In this document: positions 61,075-64,000 of the stretch, piece by piece | Position numbering within the stretch: position 1 is the first letter of the stretch | Layout: each line of letters opens with the position of its first letter | Assembly: GCF_000020725.1 (NCBI RefSeq) | Contig: NC_011146.1 | Location: 3,719,501-3,783,500, forward strand | From: Citrifermentans bemidjiense Bem | Lineage (GTDB): Bacteria > Desulfobacterota > Desulfuromonadia > Geobacterales > Geobacteraceae | Length of the DNA stretch: 64,000 bases | Reading direction: 5' to 3' | The notes under the pieces: model-generated | What the model saw: the letters and a program-made list of their open reading frames with translations, nothing else | Database searches by the model: none | Told to the model about the DNA's origin: nothing | Made by a program: the position numbers and the translations under genes

Positions 61075-62268
61075 TCAACCGGCAAGCCCCGCTTCGCGCG
61101 CGAGTTCCGCCCAGGCCGGGAGGCTCCGCTCGATCATCTTCTTATCGACGCAGTAGGCGATCCGGAAGTAGCCGGGGGCGCCGAAGCCTGCGCCGGGCAC
61201 CAGCAGGATGCGGTGCTTCTGGGCCAGCTTCACGAACTCGATGTCGTCGGCAAAAGGCGATTTGGGGAAGAAGTAAAAGGCGCCGTCGGGCTTCACCATG
61301 CTGAAGCCAAGCTTCGTGAGCGACTCGTAGAGAAGATCGCGCTTTTCCTGGTAGGCGCTGATGTCCACCGAAACATGCTGCAGCCCAGCCACGAGCCTCT
61401 GCATGAGCGCCGGCGCGTTGACGAAGCCGAGCACCCGGTTGGAGAAGACCGCCCCTTCCATGAACTGGTCCACGTCGTTCATCCTAGGGTTCGCGGCCAG
61501 GTAGCCGATGCGTTCGCCCGGAAGGGCCAGGTCCTTGGAGTGCGAGGTAACGATGACGGAGTTGGCGACGTAGCGGAAGATGTTGGGGACGCTTTTCGCC
61601 TCGTAGCTGATCCTCGCGTAGGGCTCGTCCGAGATGACGCAGATCTGGCGCCCCAGCTCCTTCTCTTTGGCGGCTACCACTTCGCCCAAAGCGGCTAGGC
61701 TCTCGGCGGGATAGATGACACCGGTCGGATTGTTGGGGGAGCAGATGATGATGGCGCGGGTCTTCGCGGTGATGGCGGCGCCGATGGCGGCGACGTCGAG
61801 CTGGAAGGTCTCGCGGTCGGTCCAGACCTCGACCGGCACCCCGCCGTGGTTGTCGATGTAGAAGCGGTACTCGACGAAGTAGGGGGTGAGGATGATCACC
61901 TCGTCACCGGGGTTGAGGATGGTCTTCAGCACCACGTTGAGCGCGCCTCCCGCCCCGCAGGTCATCACCACCTGGCTCCCCTGCACCGGCAGATCGGAGG
62001 CGGCCGAAAGCATGCGCGCCACGGCGTTCCTCGTCTCGATGTAGCCCGCGTTGTTCATGTAACGGTGCATCCCAGGGACGGGCGACTTGGCGAGCTTCAG
62101 GAACTCGTCGCGGAAAGGCTGCGGGGGCTCCACGTCTGGGTTGCCCAGGGTGAAGTCGTAGACCTTGTCGGCCCCGAACTGCGCGCGAAGCTTCTCCCCT
62201 TCCTCAAACATCTTCCTGATCCACGATGATTTCGCAATGAAACCGGCTATCTTATCGGCGACGGGCAT
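61075..62268 (-). CDS. Class I/II pyridoxal-phosphate aminotransferase (aspartate type)
   Basis: The 397-residue protein begins MPVADKIAGFIAKSSWIRKMFEEG and has the fold-type I pattern: DFTLGNPDVEPPQPFRDEF, CGAGGALNVVLKTILNPGDEVI, the PLP-phosphate and N-binding SPNNPTGVIYP and ISDEPYARISY, and the Schiff-base lysine in VTSHSKDLALPGERIGY near residue 240. The substrate is probably aspartate or an aromatic amino acid. The ATG at 62268 lies five bases after GGAGGGG; the ATG one codon before is too close. It ends 41 bases before the regulator start. Confidence 0.9.
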   Translation of the reverse strand: MPVADKIAGFIAKSSWIRKMFEEGEKLRAQFGADKVYDFTLGNPDVEPPQPFRDEFLKLAKSPVPGMHRYMNNAGYIETRNAVARMLSAASDLPVQGSQVVMTCGAGGALNVVLKTILNPGDEVIILTPYFVEYRFYIDNHGGVPVEVWTDRETFQLDVAAIGAAITAKTRAIIICSPNNPTGVIYPAESLAALGEVVAAKEKELGRQICVISDEPYARISYEAKSVPNIFRYVANSVIVTSHSKDLALPGERIGYLAANPRMNDVDQFMEGAVFSNRVLGFVNAPALMQRLVAGLQHVSVDISAYQEKRDLLYESLTKLGFSMVKPDGAFYFFPKSPFADDIEFVKLAQKHRILLVPGAGFGAPGYFRIAYCVDKKMIERSLPAWAELAREAGLAG

Positions 62269-62447
62269 CATCCCCTCCTTGATTTTTGATCTCAGCCTTA
62301 TTAGCACATTACGGAAACAGCGGCAAGGCGTATTCCCCGCCCGTGAGCCTCGGGCTGCGGCTGCCTGAATATTTCCCTGCAAATCGCGGGGCAATCTGCT
62401 ATGATGCCGCCCTGCATTTGGGCATCCGATTTTGACAGGAGGGATAC

Positions 62448-63731
62448 ATGAAAAAGGATTGGCGCATCGAGACCCAGGCGATCCAGGAAGGCTTCGCCCC
62501 CAAGGACGGAGATCCCCGGATCCTGCCGATCTACCAGAGCACGACCTTCAAGTTCTCCAGCGCGGAGCACGTGGCGAAACTGTTCGACCTCGAGGTGGGC
62601 GGACACTTCTACACCCGGCTCAGCAACCCGACCGCCGAGGGTTTCGAGACCAAGATAGCGGCCATGGAAGGGGGCGTCGCCGCCATGGCCACCTCCAGCG
62701 GACAGGCCGCGACCAGCATGGCCATCATGAACATCTGCCAGGCCGGCCAGCACGTGGTCGCCGCCAGCACCTTGTACGGCGGCACCTACTCGCTTTTCGC
62801 CAACACCTTCCCGAAGATGGGCATCGAGGTGACCTTCGTCGATCCCGAGGCAGACGAGGCCGCCATCGAGGCCGCCTTCCGCCCCGAGACCCGCGCACTT
62901 TTCGGCGAGACCATAGGGAATCCAGGCTTGAACGTGCTCGACTTCGAGAAGTTCTCCCGGATCGCCAAGAAGATGCAGGTGCCGCTCATCATCGACAACA
63001 CCTTCCCGACGCCGTACCTGTGCCGCCCCTTCGAGCACGGCGCGGACATAGTTATCCACTCGGCAACCAAGTACATCGACGGGCACGCCACCAGCGTGGG
63101 CGGGGTCATCATAGACAGCGGCAATTTCAACTGGGGCAACGGCAAGTACCCCGAGATGACGGAGCCGGACTCCAGCTACCACGGGCTCAAGTACCTGGAG
63201 ACCTTCGGCAAGCTCGCCTACATCGTCAAGGCGCGGGTGCAGCTCATGCGCGACCTGGGCTCCTGTCCTGCGCCGATGAACGCCTTCCTGTTCAACCTGG
63301 GGCTGGAGACGCTGCCGCTGCGCATGCAGCGCCACAGCGAGAACGCGCTCGCCATGGCCAAGTACCTGGAAAAGCACCCAGCGGTGAGCTGGGTGACCTA
63401 CCCGGGACTGGAGAGCCACAAAAGCTACGCCCGCAGCAAGAAGTACCTCCCCAAGGGAGCGAGCGGCGTCCTCACCTTCGGCATCAAGGGAGGGGCCGCG
63501 GCAGGAAAGAAATTCATGGAGAGCTGCCGGCTCGTGGCGCTGGTGGTGCACGTAGGGGACGCCAGGAGCTGCGTCCTGCACCCGGCGAGCACCACCCACC
63601 GCCAGCTGAACGAGGAGCAGCAGATAGCTTCCGGCGTCTCCCCCGACCTGATCAGGCTTTCGGTCGGCATCGAGCACATCGACGACCTGATCGCGGACGT
63701 GAACCAGGCGCTTTTGGCCAGCCAGAAGTAA
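62448..63731 (+). CDS. metY: O-acetylhomoserine sulfhydrylase
   Basis: The 427-residue enzyme has the Cys/Met-metabolism PLP pattern: the N-terminal IETQAIQEGFAPKDGDPRILPIYQSTTFKF, the PLP-stacking TSSGQAATSMAI region, DNTFPTPYLCRPFEHGADIVIHSATKYIDGHATSVGG with the Schiff-base lysine, and TTHRQLNEEQQIASGVSPDLIRLSVGIEHIDDLIADVNQAL near the end. It makes homocysteine from O-acetylhomoserine and sulfide, or cysteine in some species. AGGAGGG precedes the ATG. I found no SAM riboswitch in the short leader. A strong terminator follows. Confidence 0.94.
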   Translation: MKKDWRIETQAIQEGFAPKDGDPRILPIYQSTTFKFSSAEHVAKLFDLEVGGHFYTRLSNPTAEGFETKIAAMEGGVAAMATSSGQAATSMAIMNICQAGQHVVAASTLYGGTYSLFANTFPKMGIEVTFVDPEADEAAIEAAFRPETRALFGETIGNPGLNVLDFEKFSRIAKKMQVPLIIDNTFPTPYLCRPFEHGADIVIHSATKYIDGHATSVGGVIIDSGNFNWGNGKYPEMTEPDSSYHGLKYLETFGKLAYIVKARVQLMRDLGSCPAPMNAFLFNLGLETLPLRMQRHSENALAMAKYLEKHPAVSWVTYPGLESHKSYARSKKYLPKGASGVLTFGIKGGAAAGKKFMESCRLVALVVHVGDARSCVLHPASTTHRQLNEEQQIASGVSPDLIRLSVGIEHIDDLIADVNQALLASQK

Positions 63732-63770
63732 AAGCGCGACGCTACCGGCCTTTGGCCGCGCTGCCAACAA

Positions 63771-63809
63771 AGAAGGGGCGAGTGAATCCACTCGCCCCTT
63801 CTCATTTTT
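63771..63809. terminator. Bidirectional terminator between metY and the SEC-C gene
   Basis: AGAAGGGGCGAGTG at 63771-63784 pairs with CACTCGCCCCTTCT at 63789-63802 and is followed by CATTTTT. It lies between convergent genes. Confidence 0.85.
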
Positions 63810-63824
63810 AAAGCTTCCGCTACC

Positions 63825-64000
63825 CTACTTGCCGCAGCACTTCTTGTACTTCTGGCCGCTGCCACAGGTGCAGGGGTCGTTGCGCCCGATTTTAGGCCCC
63901 CTGACTATCGGCTGCTGGGGCGCCGGGTTCACCGCCATACCGTCGGTAAAGAACCAGCAGGACTTCTCCTTCTTGAAGAGAGCGCGCTCGTGATGCACCC
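63825..64000 (-). CDS. YchJ-like SEC-C motif protein, 5' part outside the window
   Basis: Only the last 57 or so codons lie in the window. They read [26 protein letters not shown], then [21 protein letters not shown] and TAG. The HERA.F.KE...W.F.DG block followed by a SEC-C zinc-binding end is the pattern of the UPF0225/YchJ family; the same SEC-C tail also ends SecA, but the preceding block does not match SecA. The zinc ligands are the CTCGSG and CCG cysteines. Function of YchJ is unknown. Confidence 0.75.
   Translation of the reverse strand, partial: VHHERALFKKEKSCWFFTDGMAVNPAPQQPIVRGPKIGRNDPCTCGSGQKYKKCCGK

Noticed and set aside
62272-62447. SAM riboswitch before metY
   Set aside because: The region is short and I found neither the SAM-I kink-turn sequences nor a terminator between promoter region and start.

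Overview
The window is high-GC (mostly about 60 percent, judged by eye) bacterial chromosome. Its gene content and order point to the Geobacterales (Geobacter, Geomonas or Citrifermentans-like). Reasons: several large PAS/GAF hybrid histidine kinases, an NtrC-type regulator, a CheX-like and an HDOD protein, an archaeal-type S-adenosylmethionine synthetase, and a pheA-tyrA-aroA-cmk-ispH-rpsA-ihfB gene string. The genus is an inference from family knowledge, not from a database search.

Layout. 1-9.99 kb: a DUF523/DUF1722 protein cut by the left edge, a hybrid kinase, an elongation factor G paralogue broken by a frameshift in a 9-G run, a PfkB sugar-phosphate kinase, a periplasmic BON protein and small metabolic proteins. 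10.06-12.8 kb: an Nramp-family carrier with altered metal-site residues, preceded by a soluble MgtE-type magnesium-sensor protein, which together suggest a Mg2+ uptake module. 13.2-14.0 kb: a 5'-truncated Fic gene and an array of nine palindrome-like units at a 20.5-bp period.

14.27-26.12 kb is an integrated element of about 11.8 kb in the 3' end of tRNA-Leu(UAA). It has a displaced tRNA end on the far side, a P4-type integrase next to the intact tRNA, and repeated ATACCCC motifs near both ends. It carries an AlpA-like regulator, a terminase-small-subunit-like HTH protein, a fused nuclease-methylase with a specificity subunit and a divergent XRE regulator, a small gene coupled to hsdS, a two-gene soluble-plus-membrane cassette of unknown function, and an HTH-containing protein of unknown function.

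26.2-39.0 kb is core chromosome: ihfB, rpsA, ispH, cmk, aroA, tyrA and pheA, read on the minus strand as one likely operon, then a MacAB/LolCDE-like exporter (adaptor, ATPase, two permeases) interrupted by a palindromic repeat element, and a DUF503 gene. 39.4-43.6 kb: rdgC-like, mnmA, an HDOD protein, a MutT-type Nudix gene whose end lies in a 13-copy GGGGCTA repeat, and a shrunken antitoxin gene. 43.65-53.05 kb: a YbhGFSR-like ABC-2 exporter whose two ATPases are separate genes and whose ATPase and permease genes are separated by two histidine kinase genes, one overlapping the first permease gene by 4 bp.

53.2-64 kb: an ANTAR regulator, then a sigma70 promoter, a yybP-ykoY manganese riboswitch and a terminator in front of htpX and a TerC-family gene. 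After these come a CNNM/CorC-type protein, a CheX-like protein, the archaeal-type MAT, fxsA, an NtrC-family regulator, an aminotransferase, an O-acetylhomoserine sulfhydrylase and the end of a YchJ-like SEC-C protein. The strongest novel leads are the soluble-plus-membrane cassette in the island, the phased repeat array, the possible hsdM-hsdS frameshift fusion and the altered Nramp/MgtE-sensor pair.
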